Below the pieces are notes generated by a model, which made no database searches, was not told the origin of the DNA, and saw only the letters and a list, made by a program, of their open reading frames with translations. Position numbers and translations under genes: made by a program. This document shows positions 27,005-36,647 of a DNA stretch of 64,000 bases, one piece after another. This DNA comes from Selenobaculum gibii (GTDB lineage Bacteria; Bacillota; Negativicutes; ICN-92133), in contig NZ_CP120678.1 in NCBI RefSeq assembly GCF_030273445.1, positions 2,615,004 to 2,679,003 on the forward strand, written 5' to 3'. Numbering within the stretch: the stretch's first letter is position 1; the number at the start of each line of letters is the position of its first letter.

Positions 27005-27985
27005 TTATCGCGATTCATTTTTCGGATATAATTGTTCTACCATATAGCGGACTGCTTCTGGATATCGCAACCCGGGATTGAGTAAAAATAAGTCCTCTGG
27101 TAAAAAGAAAACTTGTTTATTTTTTACTGCCCGCAACTCTAACCATGCCGGATTATTTTCCATTTCTGACTTAATCCGTTCAAGTGCGCCTCCGTTAGCT
27201 CCCATTGAAGTAATAAATAATACTTCAGGATCTTTTTCTACGAGTGCTTCCATGCTATATACAATTTTATCTGGGGATGCCATACCATTCATCTTTGCGA
27301 TTGGCATATCCCCAGACTTAATTGCCAAATCTAAATGAAGTAATGCAGCCACACTTCCGGCGATGCTATCCTCCGTTTCTACGGAAATATCATTCATTGT
27401 CGTATGTAAAATCACTGTTTTCTTGCTAACTAATGGAACATTTGCTATAGCATCTTGGACACCGTTATCTAATTTTTTTGCCAAGTCTTGCCCCAAATCT
27501 GCATGACCGGAAACCAGCCCTAATAATTCACAATTTCGTTTTACGTCTTGATAAGTTTTCAGATTAAGTACAATCACCGGAATATGGTTTGCCTCCAATA
27601 TTGGTAGCAAATTCTCATGCATTCCTTTATAAGCAATGACTAAATCAGGCTGTAAGCTCACTACAGCTTCACTGTTAATTCGATAAACAAAACCAACTTC
27701 TGCACTATCTTTATATCGCTTGGGAATCTGAGCTATCTGTGAGGTTGCCCGTCCGATAACTTTCCCCTGTACCTGATCCAAAATTTCTAGAAAGGATGGT
27801 GATAACACCACAATTCGTTCCGGTGTATTTGCCAATAACACTTCGCGATGATTATCATCGATGATTGTCAAGTTCTGGCTATGATTTTCCCCTAAAGTCA
27901 AAGATTCTTTATTCCCACATCCAGAAAACAATACACTAGCCGCAATAAATAAAATTGCACTAACCACTATTAATCCTTTATTCAT
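27005..27985 (-). CDS. metal-chelate/corrinoid-type ABC substrate-binding lipoprotein (BtuF/HmuT-like)
   Basis: A 326-aa class III periplasmic-binding protein. The signal peptide ends in the lipobox FSGC. The fold starts with IIDDNHREVLLANTPERIVVL, the usual beginning of BtuF/FhuD/HutB proteins, and a long connecting helix follows near the middle. The ligand should be heme, a siderophore or a corrinoid; the riboswitch favours a corrinoid and the radical SAM neighbour favours heme. The frame opens 30 codons earlier inside the receptor gene, but the ATG at 27985 begins a proper signal peptide. No permease or ATPase gene follows, so it must use a transporter encoded elsewhere. Confidence 0.85.
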   Translation of the reverse strand: MNKGLIVVSAILFIAASVLFSGCGNKESLTLGENHSQNLTIIDDNHREVLLANTPERIVVLSPSFLEILDQVQGKVIGRATSQIAQIPKRYKDSAEVGFVYRINSEAVVSLQPDLVIAYKGMHENLLPILEANHIPVIVLNLKTYQDVKRNCELLGLVSGHADLGQDLAKKLDNGVQDAIANVPLVSKKTVILHTTMNDISVETEDSIAGSVAALLHLDLAIKSGDMPIAKMNGMASPDKIVYSMEALVEKDPEVLFITSMGANGGALERIKSEMENNPAWLELRAVKNKQVFFLPEDLFLLNPGLRYPEAVRYMVEQLYPKNESR

Positions 27986-28013
27986 ACAACACTCACTTTC
28001 AGTCCTAACCAAA

Positions 28014-30110
28014 CTAGAATTTGCAGTCGATTCCAACACGATACATTCTTCCATATACATCTTTATTATAATCATGATAATTGCCGAGATTATCTATGCC
28101 TAAGTATAGCCTTGCCCTCGCATCTAAATCTTTTTGTGCTAAGAAATTAACTACTGTAAATGTGCTATTTTCCATTTCTTTATCCCCCGTTGTAATATTG
28201 CCATCTTTGCTCGCCCAATAATCAATATTACTTACTACATCCAAGTTAAACTGCCAGTTCGTATCCTTCGGATGATAAAACAATCCTAAATTAAGCTGAT
28301 GTCTAGGACGATCTTCTAGTCTTTGACTGCTTCCTTGATCTTTTGCATCTAAATAAACATAGCCAAAGTTCAAATCTACTTCATCATTCAATTGATGCTG
28401 GATTGAAGCTTCTATTCCTTGCATTCTCGCTTCGGGAATGTTTTTATACGTCATTAATTTGTCTTTTGTCGGTATTATACTGGAAACTAAGTTTCCAGCA
28501 CTATCCACATATTTACCAGTCCAAGTAGATGTAATTAATTCTTTAACATCATTTCTAAATAAACCAAAATGTCCTGTTGTCTTATCATTCCAATCTTTTT
28601 CTAATGCTAATTCATAGTTCCATGATTTTTCCGGCTTAATATTAGGATTTCCCTGGAAATACTGACCTGGCCCGCCCATCGCGCTGCCTGCAAACATTTC
28701 CCAAGCATGATAAAGTTCATTAATCGTCGGTGTCTTATAACCTTGTCCCACAACAACCTTTAACCTAGTATCATCAGCAATGTGATAAGTAGATGCTAAA
28801 TTTCCTGTCCAAGCAGAGTCAAATAAATTACTATGATCAAATCGTATGGATGGTATAACTAGCCATTGGTCATTTGGACGAATTTCATCCTGAAAATACA
28901 AGGAAACATAGTCAATAGATGCTTCATCACTCGATTTTTTACTATTTAGATCGGTTTTTATTCTCGTTCCTTCCGATTTATCTTGTCTCCATTCAAAACC
29001 AACTGTAGCCAGATGCTTATCGCCCAGTTGCCAACTGTCTTTCCCTTCAAGGACATTAATTGTACGATTCACCCAATCGAAACTATTTAATGTATAAGGG
29101 ATAGTAACAATATTATTGCGTCGTGTCTGTTTATAAATAAAATATTCCTTTTCATATTTCGACTGATATGCTCGAACCGACCAATTTTGTTTATCATCTT
29201 CACCTTCATAGTTCAGCGATAAATTCGTACGTTTATTTTCATTTTTATTAATTTTATCTGATTTTGGCATCATTGGATGATAGGATTGCCCCGCTTCTGA
29301 ACGCTGTGTGTCTTCGTTCAGTCGTCCGAAATCAAAACTTAAGCGATTCCCATTTTCAGCCGTATAGGTCATGCCAAAATCAATATTTTGCTCTTTGCCA
29401 AAATAATTATTACTTGTTCCTTCATTATCTACATAGAATGGTTTACTATCATTATAACTTCCCGATATCTTCCAACTCATATTTCCTTTCTCATTAATAT
29501 CTTGATAAAAAATACTAGTTGTTGGACCTGCACTGTCACCATGTTCATAAAGTGAATAATCATAATTAATTGAACCTTGCTTTTTCATTGGCTGTCGCAT
29601 GATAATATTGACAACGCCGCCAATTGCATCGCTTCCGTACAACGATCCGGCAGAACCGCGAATAATTTCAACACGTTCCACATTATCCATATTGATTCGA
29701 TCTATTTCATGCGCATTGGCTGAGTTATACGAAAGTTCTCCGCTCATCCGTTTGCCATCAACCATAATTAAAACATGTCTTGATTCTGAGCCACGAATTC
29801 TCACTTGTGATCTTCCCTGAAAATCCTTCCACAAGGTCACCCCTAGCGCATTTTGCAAAACATCCCGTAACGTTCTAGATTGTCGCTTTTCAATATCTTG
29901 ACGTATGATTACTTGTACTGTGGTAGGAACTTCTTTTACTGTCTGATCAGTCCTTGTCGCAGTTACAACAACACCATCTAGATAAAATTCATCCAATACT
30001 TCTTCATTTGCCCAAGCAATCTCTGTACCGATTGATAATTGCGTGCCCAATATCATTCCACAAACAATCGCCATCCCGATTGCTTTCTTTTTTTGGCTAT
30101 AATGTTTCAT
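28014..30110 (-). CDS. TonB-dependent outer-membrane receptor (BtuB-like by regulation)
   Basis: A 698-aa outer-membrane receptor. After the signal peptide (ending near IAWA) comes a TonB-box-like DGVVVTATR, a plug domain (about 55-165: IRGSESRHVLIMVDGKRM, VERVEIIRGSAGSLYGSDAIGGVVNI), and a 22-strand barrel. A conserved segment before the end (YKTPTINELYH, NPNIKPEKSWNYELA) and the terminal aromatic CKF complete it. It shows that the organism has an outer membrane. A cobalamin riboswitch with terminators directly upstream suggests B12/cobamide uptake; heme is the alternative. It is the first gene of a four-gene operon. Confidence 0.9.
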   Translation of the reverse strand: MKHYSQKKKAIGMAIVCGMILGTQLSIGTEIAWANEEVLDEFYLDGVVVTATRTDQTVKEVPTTVQVIIRQDIEKRQSRTLRDVLQNALGVTLWKDFQGRSQVRIRGSESRHVLIMVDGKRMSGELSYNSANAHEIDRINMDNVERVEIIRGSAGSLYGSDAIGGVVNIIMRQPMKKQGSINYDYSLYEHGDSAGPTTSIFYQDINEKGNMSWKISGSYNDSKPFYVDNEGTSNNYFGKEQNIDFGMTYTAENGNRLSFDFGRLNEDTQRSEAGQSYHPMMPKSDKINKNENKRTNLSLNYEGEDDKQNWSVRAYQSKYEKEYFIYKQTRRNNIVTIPYTLNSFDWVNRTINVLEGKDSWQLGDKHLATVGFEWRQDKSEGTRIKTDLNSKKSSDEASIDYVSLYFQDEIRPNDQWLVIPSIRFDHSNLFDSAWTGNLASTYHIADDTRLKVVVGQGYKTPTINELYHAWEMFAGSAMGGPGQYFQGNPNIKPEKSWNYELALEKDWNDKTTGHFGLFRNDVKELITSTWTGKYVDSAGNLVSSIIPTKDKLMTYKNIPEARMQGIEASIQHQLNDEVDLNFGYVYLDAKDQGSSQRLEDRPRHQLNLGLFYHPKDTNWQFNLDVVSNIDYWASKDGNITTGDKEMENSTFTVVNFLAQKDLDARARLYLGIDNLGNYHDYNKDVYGRMYRVGIDCKF

Positions 30111-30164
30111 CCCCGATTTATCCTCCTAAAAATTTCTTAACTACACAATCCATCTTACTAAAAA

Positions 30165-30192
30165 AAATCTGCCTCTTCGAAAAGGCAGATTT
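30165..30192 (-). terminator. riboswitch-proximal terminator (second)
   Basis: A 10-bp stem (30165-30174 with 30183-30192) is followed on the minus strand by a T7 run. It lies between the riboswitch and the receptor start codon. Confidence 0.85.
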
Positions 30193-30219
30193 CAATTATC
30201 AGCAAATAAAAACATAAAA

Positions 30220-30238
30220 ACCCAGCACGAAGCTGGGT
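30220..30238 (-). terminator. riboswitch-proximal terminator (first)
   Basis: A compact stem ACCCAGC/GCTGGGT is followed by TTTTTATG on the minus strand, 3' of the riboswitch aptamer. Together with the next hairpin it gives two tandem terminators. Confidence 0.7.
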
Positions 30239-30289
30239 AAAATAGCAATATAAATGCTGTTATTTTATCCCCTCCCTATCACTCGTAGG

Positions 30290-30550
30290 TTGTATGGACT
30301 GAATGGATGGTCACATTGACTTTGAATTGTTCTATCCAACAGTTAACGCAGCATCTAATCTCCATATTCGGTGATTGATAAACAGGCAGTTCTCCTGGCT
30401 TTAAATCATCGCTCATCCAAACCTTCCCAAAGTTTTCACCCCAGTGGCATATCTTGGACTAACTCCTTATTACAGTGGCGGGACCGCGCCGGCATTGAAC
30501 CGAACTTCCCTATTAAGCCCTCACGGGCACCTGTTCCCTTCAATATTTAG
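30290..30550 (-). ncRNA. cobalamin riboswitch
   Basis: On the minus strand the conserved blocks appear in order: GGTGCC, GGGAA, GGTTCAATGCCGGCGCGG, CCCGCCACTGTAA, GCCACTGGGGTGAAA, and the B12-box AGCCAGGAGAACTGCC. These are diagnostic of the adenosyl/hydroxocobalamin aptamer. Two terminators follow before the TonB receptor, so high cobalamin should stop transcription of the whole operon. Boundaries are approximate. Confidence 0.95.
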
Positions 30551-30605
30551 TTTTCACATCATTTCAATAAATTGCAAGAAATATTTTCCATGATAATACT
30601 TTATC

Positions 30606-30634
30606 ATCATAACACTGCCCCTAAAGCATGTCAA
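30606..30634 (-). promoter_or_regulatory. promoter of the riboswitch operon
   Basis: TTGACA (30629-30634), 17-bp spacer, TATGAT (30606-30611) on the minus strand, 50-60 bp upstream of the aptamer. The stretch 30640-30880 to its right holds nothing recognisable. Confidence 0.8.
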
Positions 30635-30886
30635 TAAATTACCTAATTTAATATTATATATATATTTCTGTAAAATTATAAATTATTGAAAAAGTTCTTT
30701 TTCAGTAAATAGAGACCTTAAGCATTCTTAAATCAACCTTTTATTTAAGTCTCACTTTTATCAAAGGGTCTATCGCTCCAAATGATTATGGCGACGCTTT
30801 TTTACAAGTTACATCATCCGCTCAAAATAGCACTAAAAACATTTAATCTTTTTCACATAATTACTCTAACTTTATCGCCCTAACCC

Positions 30887-30925
30887 AAATAAGCCGACAA
30901 AATCAATGATTTTGTCGGCTTATTT
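30887..30925 (-). terminator. terminator of glutamate synthase operon
   Basis: A perfect 19-bp stem with a 1-nt centre, T-rich on the 3' side, 17 bp after the last stop codon. Confidence 0.88.
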
Positions 30926-30942
30926 TATTTTTATTTTCTTTT

Positions 30943-33270
30943 TTAATTCTTATTGTAGGTTCTGTACATGTTGATTTTCTCTGCATTTGCCTTCATTGTC
31001 CAGATACCGCATGGGCAAACGCCCGCGCAAATACCACAGCCAATACAACGCTCTGCATCGGAAACATATTCAAATGTACCGTCTGCTTTAACGACTTTAC
31101 TAATTGCCTTTTCCGGACAGGATTCAAGACACATACTACAATCGCGGCAAGTACCACAGCTAATACAGCGATTGAAATCTTGATTTGCCGCTGGCAATTC
31201 GCAGCTATGACATTTTTCAAAGTAAGCTTTACTTATTTGTCCTGCTGGAATAACTTCCTTCTTCACTGCCTGTGCATATGCTTCTCCATTTACGTAAGCA
31301 TCTGCTGCCATTGCAGCCTTCGCACCAGCCCCAATTGCATCCGTTAAACGACCAGGTTTCACTACGTCACCAGCCGCAAATACACCAGCCATAACACTCG
31401 TATCTGCACCTGGCACTAACCAATCGCGAAATTTGTTTAACCCTTCAGGTAAATAATCTAGGATTGGTGTTTCCCCAACCGTTACAATGACCATGTCGCC
31501 TTCAATGAATCTGCCATCCTCAGCGATAATTCCTTTATCTGTGATTTCTTTCGTCATTACAGGCCAAATGATATCGCCACCAAGAGATTCAAAATGTTCG
31601 ATTTCCTTTTTAAAGGCTGCTGGCTTTTGCACATCAATACAAGTTACCTTTTCCGCTCCCATTTCATACGCATCAAGTGCAGCATCCATCCCGGAGTTCC
31701 CTGCACCGATAACAAGCACATGTTTACCTACTTTCGGATTTTCACCACGGTTCACTGCTTTTTGGAAGTCTAACCCTTTTACGACTTTTTCTTTTCCAGG
31801 CCATGGGAATACACGAGGATTATGTCCACCAGTGGTAACGACAACGGCATCACTAGCTGTTTTAATCTCATTAAATTTATCACTGTCCACTTTGCAGTTA
31901 TTGACAAAGGTTACACCCATATCTTGAATGCGTTTTAATTCCGCTTCTAAAATTTCATGCGCTAACCGACTGCGTGGAATTACTTGCTCAAGCTTACCGC
32001 CCATTGCGGAAAATTCATCATATACCGTAACATCATGGCCCTTTTTCGCCAACTGCCAAGCTGCGCTTAATCCTGCTACACCGCCGCCGATAACAGATAT
32101 CTTCTTTCCAGTGCGCACGGATGGTTTCTCTACTTTTATGTGGATAGACTCTCTGCCAAGTGCACCAATTTGAATCGCTTGGTCAATGGATGCACGGCTA
32201 CAGCCTTCCATACATGGATTTGGGCAGACACTGCCACATACTGATCCAGAGAACGGTGTATATTCAAGTACTAATTTATATGCTTCTTCCACCTTGCCCT
32301 GACGAAGTAAATTGTAACGTTGTTGCGTCGGAATTCCAGATGGACAGTTAAATTCACACGGCGCCGCATATTTTGCATTGTCCCAAGCTGGAACGCGCTG
32401 ACGATAGATTCCTGTCACAACCGTAGAATTTACAATGAAGTCATCCATGCATACATCACTAAAAATGCCACCTTTTACCCATTCGGTCGTCCGATATTCA
32501 TTTATGCTCTCCAGTGCTTTTGGTTTTTTTTCATCAAAAGCAAGTGGAAGAAGTTTTTTCCATTCCTTCCATTTTGTTAATTCCGCTCGAAGTTCAGGCT
32601 TTTCTATTGCTCCCAGAAAATCATCCATCTTACTTTCTAGATAAGCAATATCCTCTGCATCCAAAGCTGTGATTTTTACTTCCTGAGACATTCCTTTTGC
32701 TTCGCCTCTAAAATAAAGCACACCGCCAACCATACCTATACAAGAACGATCACCAAGTACAGACTCAAACTGCTCACTGTCATACCCACAAACAACAGCT
32801 TTACCGCCACCCATAAATTCAAATGAAAAACTGCCGACATTTTTCAGCACCCATAATTCTGGTGCATCATAAAGTGGATCATGTTTCATGAGTGATCCAG
32901 AACGCGTCCCGGCGCGACCGCCGATATAAATCGTCCCGCCTGCCGCACAGTGTCCAGCCGTATCACCAGCATCACCTTTTACAACAATTCTACCGCCGGC
33001 ATTCAGCCAACCGACATCGGCAGATGCCGAGCCTTCTACAATAACTTCTGTATGATCAAGACACATGGACCCAACGCGTTGACCTGCGTTTGTCACACGG
33101 AATGTTAACTTTTTCCCCTCCGGATGCCATAACGGACCGCCAATATCATGTTGGCCGGAAGCCGCCACAGCAAATTCTGTTTCTCCGTTTGCTAAAGCCT
33201 CACTGATTGCCAAGAGCAAATCTTGCGTCGACATACGATTGTGATTTTCTAATGTATTAATTTTAAACAC
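30943..33270 (-). CDS. glutamate synthase subunit: GXGXG domain fused to GltD-like NADPH oxidoreductase
   Basis: A 775-aa fusion. Residues ~20-245 are the GXGXG beta-helix (GSASADVGWLNAGGRIVVKG...) found at the C-terminus of large-subunit GltB. Residues ~300-690 resemble GltD: two N-terminal cysteine clusters for Fe-S (CEFNCPSGIP, CGSVCPNPCMEGC), FAD motif GGGVAGLSAAW, and NADPH motif GAGNSGMDAA. The C-terminus adds a two-cluster ferredoxin (CMESCP-like and CIGCGICAGVCPCG). The start is GTG with GGAGGG upstream. It is the electron-input and structural part of a split archaeal-type glutamate synthase. Confidence 0.9.
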   Translation of the reverse strand: MFKINTLENHNRMSTQDLLLAISEALANGETEFAVAASGQHDIGGPLWHPEGKKLTFRVTNAGQRVGSMCLDHTEVIVEGSASADVGWLNAGGRIVVKGDAGDTAGHCAAGGTIYIGGRAGTRSGSLMKHDPLYDAPELWVLKNVGSFSFEFMGGGKAVVCGYDSEQFESVLGDRSCIGMVGGVLYFRGEAKGMSQEVKITALDAEDIAYLESKMDDFLGAIEKPELRAELTKWKEWKKLLPLAFDEKKPKALESINEYRTTEWVKGGIFSDVCMDDFIVNSTVVTGIYRQRVPAWDNAKYAAPCEFNCPSGIPTQQRYNLLRQGKVEEAYKLVLEYTPFSGSVCGSVCPNPCMEGCSRASIDQAIQIGALGRESIHIKVEKPSVRTGKKISVIGGGVAGLSAAWQLAKKGHDVTVYDEFSAMGGKLEQVIPRSRLAHEILEAELKRIQDMGVTFVNNCKVDSDKFNEIKTASDAVVVTTGGHNPRVFPWPGKEKVVKGLDFQKAVNRGENPKVGKHVLVIGAGNSGMDAALDAYEMGAEKVTCIDVQKPAAFKKEIEHFESLGGDIIWPVMTKEITDKGIIAEDGRFIEGDMVIVTVGETPILDYLPEGLNKFRDWLVPGADTSVMAGVFAAGDVVKPGRLTDAIGAGAKAAMAADAYVNGEAYAQAVKKEVIPAGQISKAYFEKCHSCELPAANQDFNRCISCGTCRDCSMCLESCPEKAISKVVKADGTFEYVSDAERCIGCGICAGVCPCGIWTMKANAEKINMYRTYNKN

Positions 33271-33282
33271 TTAGCTTCCCTC

Positions 33283-34914
33283 CTAACATACATATTGTAT
33301 TCCCAATTTATCTGCAACCGCTTTATCTGTTGTCACTAATGCATCGGAGCGGCCTACAGGAAGCGAGCTATTGCCGATTGGTGCCATCAATTTACGCATT
33401 TCACTATCAAGTGCAAGTACATAATCAACGATGTTTTGTGCACCTTTATCAATATCAAGCCGCTTTACAAGCCGTGGGTCTTGCGTACAGATACCCGTTG
33501 GGCATTTTCCTGTTGAACAAGCATTACATCTGCCCTGTTCGTTTCCTACGCACCCTAACAATTGAATTAAAATTTTGCCGACAAAAACACCATTTGCACC
33601 AAGGCAGATCATTTTAAACGCATCAGCTGCCGCGTTGCCTGTCATCCCGATACCTCCACCTGCCCAAAGCGGAATTTGTCCTTGCAGACCTTGTTTCACT
33701 GCTGCTAAATAGCATTCACGCAATTTAGATACGACTGGATGGCCTGTATGATCAAGCGATACTTCATTTGCGGCCCCTGTACCACCTTGAATCCCGTCAA
33801 GGAAGAACCCACCACAAATTTTATATGGATCGCGCAATAAGTTGTTATAAACGGAAACAGACGTTGCCGAAGCTGCACATTTAATCGCTACCGGAACTCT
33901 AAAGCCAAAGGCAGCATTTAAAGATAAATGCATTTTCTGTACGGATTCTTCAATAGAATATAACCCTTGGTGATTTGGCGGCGAACTTAATGTTGCTTTT
34001 GGTACCCCACGAATTGCCTGTACGTGCTCTGCTACTTTTGCCGCCGGAAGAAGTCCTCCATCCCCCGGTTTTGCGCCCTGACCGATTTTAATCAAAATTC
34101 CGGCTGGATCTACCTTCATTCTAGGCATTGCTTGAATAATTCTGTTCCAGCCAAAATGACCGGATGCGATTTGCAGAATCATATACTTTAACCGTTCAGA
34201 TTCTAACAATTTAACCGGCATACCGCCTTCACCGGAACACATGCGTATCGGAAGATGATGTTTTTCATTTAAATAAGCAGTAGCTAAAGATACTGCTTCC
34301 CAAGCCCGCGTTGAAAGTGCACCAATGGACATATCACTAAAAATCAAGGGATAAATCCAGTTAACCGGCGGCGTTTTTTTATTCATTTTTAATTCACCGC
34401 CCGTTAAAGACAATGGCAATTCTTTTGGATTTAAAACGCGTCCAAACGGCGCTAGGATATCAAACGTGTGTCGTTCAGAGTCAAGTGCCGGGTCTGTCAT
34501 TTGGCTGATGCGACCGACAATCACGCTATCTAAAGTACGCTGTGCATTCAAGTTTGTACGTCCGCCACGTTTAATCGGACCATGATCACGCGCTAATAAA
34601 TTCACGCGATGATCAGGGTTTCTTACCGGACGAATTGCATTGTTCGGGCATACTTTTTCGCACATTCCACAACCAACACAAGCATTAGCAATGGAAGCTT
34701 TTTGTTTAATTACCGGTACAGCTTTATGCTCTTTTACCGGCTCCGGTTGACATACATTGGATACCGTCACACTGCGGCGCGCCATCGTTGCTTCAATTGC
34801 ATTCATCGTACAGGCAGAAATACAGCTTCCGCACATCGTACAACGTTCAGCATGATATTCTATCTTCCATTTTAAATCATTTTTTCCTACATCTTGCGTT
34901 CTTACTGTTTCCAT
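33283..34914 (-). CDS. gltB: glutamate synthase FMN (synthase) subunit with N-terminal ferredoxin
   Basis: A 543-aa subunit. Two 4Fe-4S motifs open the protein (CTMCGSCISAC near 25 and CVGCGMCEKVCP near 78). The FMN-binding synthase barrel follows, with SGEGGMP, KIGQGAKPGDGG, DGIQGGTGAA and the 3Fe-4S cysteine loop CNACSTGKCPTGIC. It makes glutamate from 2-oxoglutarate and ammonia delivered by the glutaminase subunit. It starts inside the end of the upstream glutaminase gene (13-bp overlap) and is followed 12 bp later by the GXGXG/GltD fusion. Confidence 0.93.
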   Translation of the reverse strand: METVRTQDVGKNDLKWKIEYHAERCTMCGSCISACTMNAIEATMARRSVTVSNVCQPEPVKEHKAVPVIKQKASIANACVGCGMCEKVCPNNAIRPVRNPDHRVNLLARDHGPIKRGGRTNLNAQRTLDSVIVGRISQMTDPALDSERHTFDILAPFGRVLNPKELPLSLTGGELKMNKKTPPVNWIYPLIFSDMSIGALSTRAWEAVSLATAYLNEKHHLPIRMCSGEGGMPVKLLESERLKYMILQIASGHFGWNRIIQAMPRMKVDPAGILIKIGQGAKPGDGGLLPAAKVAEHVQAIRGVPKATLSSPPNHQGLYSIEESVQKMHLSLNAAFGFRVPVAIKCAASATSVSVYNNLLRDPYKICGGFFLDGIQGGTGAANEVSLDHTGHPVVSKLRECYLAAVKQGLQGQIPLWAGGGIGMTGNAAADAFKMICLGANGVFVGKILIQLLGCVGNEQGRCNACSTGKCPTGICTQDPRLVKRLDIDKGAQNIVDYVLALDSEMRKLMAPIGNSSLPVGRSDALVTTDKAVADKLGIQYVC

Positions 34915-36008
34915 CTCTGCACCTCCAAGTCATTATTAATCACAACGACTTCGCGTTCATTCGGATAAATATCCTTCGTCGTATCACGATTTGGCAAAAT
35001 TACATTGAGTCCGCAAACCTCAGATGAAATTGCAATTGTATTTTCATCGCCGCCAACAACAACTGGACGAAGTTTTTTAGAATCGCAACAAGTAATCATA
35101 TTGCCATCTGGAAGTACTGCAATAATTGTATTTGGCCCGTTGATTTCCAAATGTCCAAGCGATTGGCGAATTGCTTCTAAAACTTCTCTATCTTCCCTTT
35201 GCTCTATTTCATTAAATGGCAAAGGTGTAATCACGTGTTTAAAATATTTAATTGGCCATTTTAATTGACGCAGAACATAATGAAGCGTATAGATAAAGTT
35301 TTGCGAATCGGACTCAAAACCAATATAGCCACGATGCAAAGATTTTTGATACTCTTTATTTTTCGTATAAAAAGTGTTTTCTCCATTTGCACAAAGCGTA
35401 TAGCCTTGAATAAAGAACGGATGTGCAGCATAACGAACAATATCGTAGTTTGTATTTTGGCGACATTGTGTAACAATACTTTTTGCCATCAAATCCCCAC
35501 TATCATCCCAGAGGCGGAAATACGTAGCAATATCTCTTGGGTCACCAATTTCTTTAAGTGTTAATACATCCGGCCAAAAGGAATATACATACCCTTCATC
35601 TTCGTCTTCTAAAATTTTTCTTAGTGCCAATCGTGTATCTAATAATAATTCGTCACGCGCCTCTTTCGATTTATCGCGATATTTTTCAGGATAATCATAG
35701 TTACGAAAAATATAATAAGGCATTGCTTTAATATCTAGTCCCGGTTGCTTGTTTCCTTTAGGAATCCATTCTGCAACCTGCACAAAGTTATGACTATCCA
35801 TATAATCTTCAACGAGTTGTGCCCCGCGTTGCGTACATGCAAGGGATAATAGAGGCTTATCTTTATAATTTTCAAAAACTCCATATAAGTCTTGCATAAC
35901 CATCGCAAAACCAGAGTTATCATGACCTTCCTGTTGAGGCAGCATTAAATGTAATGCTTTCGATGGATGAACTGGGAATTTACTTTTTATTGAACCAATT
36001 CTGCACAT
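34902..36008 (-). CDS. glutamate synthase glutaminase subunit (class II amidotransferase)
   Basis: A 368-aa Ntn-hydrolase. Cys2 directly after the initiator Met is the nucleophile (MCRIGSI), and GHDNSGFAMVMQ is the characteristic following block. It corresponds to the N-terminal domain of bacterial GltB and releases ammonia from glutamine. GGAGGAGAG precedes the ATG. It is the first gene of the three-gene glutamate synthase operon, downstream of a long leader. Confidence 0.9.
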   Translation of the reverse strand: MCRIGSIKSKFPVHPSKALHLMLPQQEGHDNSGFAMVMQDLYGVFENYKDKPLLSLACTQRGAQLVEDYMDSHNFVQVAEWIPKGNKQPGLDIKAMPYYIFRNYDYPEKYRDKSKEARDELLLDTRLALRKILEDEDEGYVYSFWPDVLTLKEIGDPRDIATYFRLWDDSGDLMAKSIVTQCRQNTNYDIVRYAAHPFFIQGYTLCANGENTFYTKNKEYQKSLHRGYIGFESDSQNFIYTLHYVLRQLKWPIKYFKHVITPLPFNEIEQREDREVLEAIRQSLGHLEINGPNTIIAVLPDGNMITCCDSKKLRPVVVGGDENTIAISSEVCGLNVILPNRDTTKDIYPNEREVVVINNDLEVQRWKQ

Positions 36009-36073
36009 ATTCTCTCCTCCATATCTTAACTAAACATTTTTCTTCTTAAGAGTTACCACACAAGTATTAAAAA

Positions 36074-36120
36074 AAGCCTTGCTGAGCACCATCATTTATT
36101 TGGTAACTTTCGCATGGCTT
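36074..36120 (-). terminator. leader hairpin/terminator proximal to glutaminase gene
   Basis: A stem of AAGCC-TGC with one mismatch plus an inner ACCA/TGGT pairing is followed on the minus strand by a T7 run, about 65 bp before the glutaminase start. It probably attenuates the operon. Confidence 0.6.
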
Positions 36121-36191
36121 CATCAATAAGCGATATCAATCACAATTATTTAAAAACGACAATATTATTTATGCTTTGTTCGAGAAAAAAA

Positions 36192-36274
36192 GACGATAAA
36201 ATCGCCATTATCCTCTACAAAGTTCATCGACGAACTTTCCATTTGTAAGGTACTTTTGTTCTCTGCATGAGAAC
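36192..36274 (-). promoter_or_regulatory. structured 5' leader of glutamate synthase operon
   Basis: On the minus strand three hairpins occur in order: GTTCTC/GAGAAC (36258-36274), AAAGTTC/GAACTTT with a six-base loop (36219-36238), and GGCGAT/ATCGTC (36192-36206) followed by T7. The last looks like an intrinsic terminator. The array lies at the start of a ~280-nt leader. It matches no riboswitch I know; two small hairpins followed by a terminator recall ANTAR-type antiterminator targets, but the loops do not fit well. Confidence 0.5.
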
Positions 36275-36294
36275 CCTAAATGTAATGCTCTTTT

Positions 36295-36323
36295 ATTATA
36301 AGAACGTAAACTTATACTGTCAA
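36295..36323 (-). promoter_or_regulatory. glutamate synthase operon promoter
   Basis: A full-consensus promoter on the minus strand: TTGACA (36318-36323), 17-bp spacer, TATAAT (36295-36300). The AT-rich stretch 36324-36640 to its right contains no recognisable gene. Confidence 0.85.
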
Positions 36324-36647
36324 TATGTATATTAAAAAAAATTTTTTCATTAAAATAGGGATTTCATGAACTTTCAAGCGAATTATTTATCATATTTTTG
36401 AATAATTATTCATTTCGTTAATTTTGTATTTATATTGTAAATATTTGTTTTTTGTTAATCAAACCCTATTTCTAAAGCCTTTTACCTTATTTTTATTTTT
36501 CTAATTTTAAAATCTTAATTTTTTTGTATTGAATTGTTTTTCGGTATACAAGATACAGTAAACTAAATACTTTTTCTTCTATATCATTATGTACTTTGTA
36601 TTTTTTTCACTAAACTATCATAAGGTTATTTTTACCTATGAAAGTTA

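Noticed and set aside
31487..31927. 146-codon plus-strand frame
   Set aside because: Antisense to the GltD-like domain; typical shadow frame.
36192..36274. ykkC-type (ppGpp/PRPP) or ANTAR target in the glutamate synthase leader
   Set aside because: The ykkC motifs are not present, and the hairpin loops do not show the A1/G4 hexaloop pattern expected for ANTAR sites.
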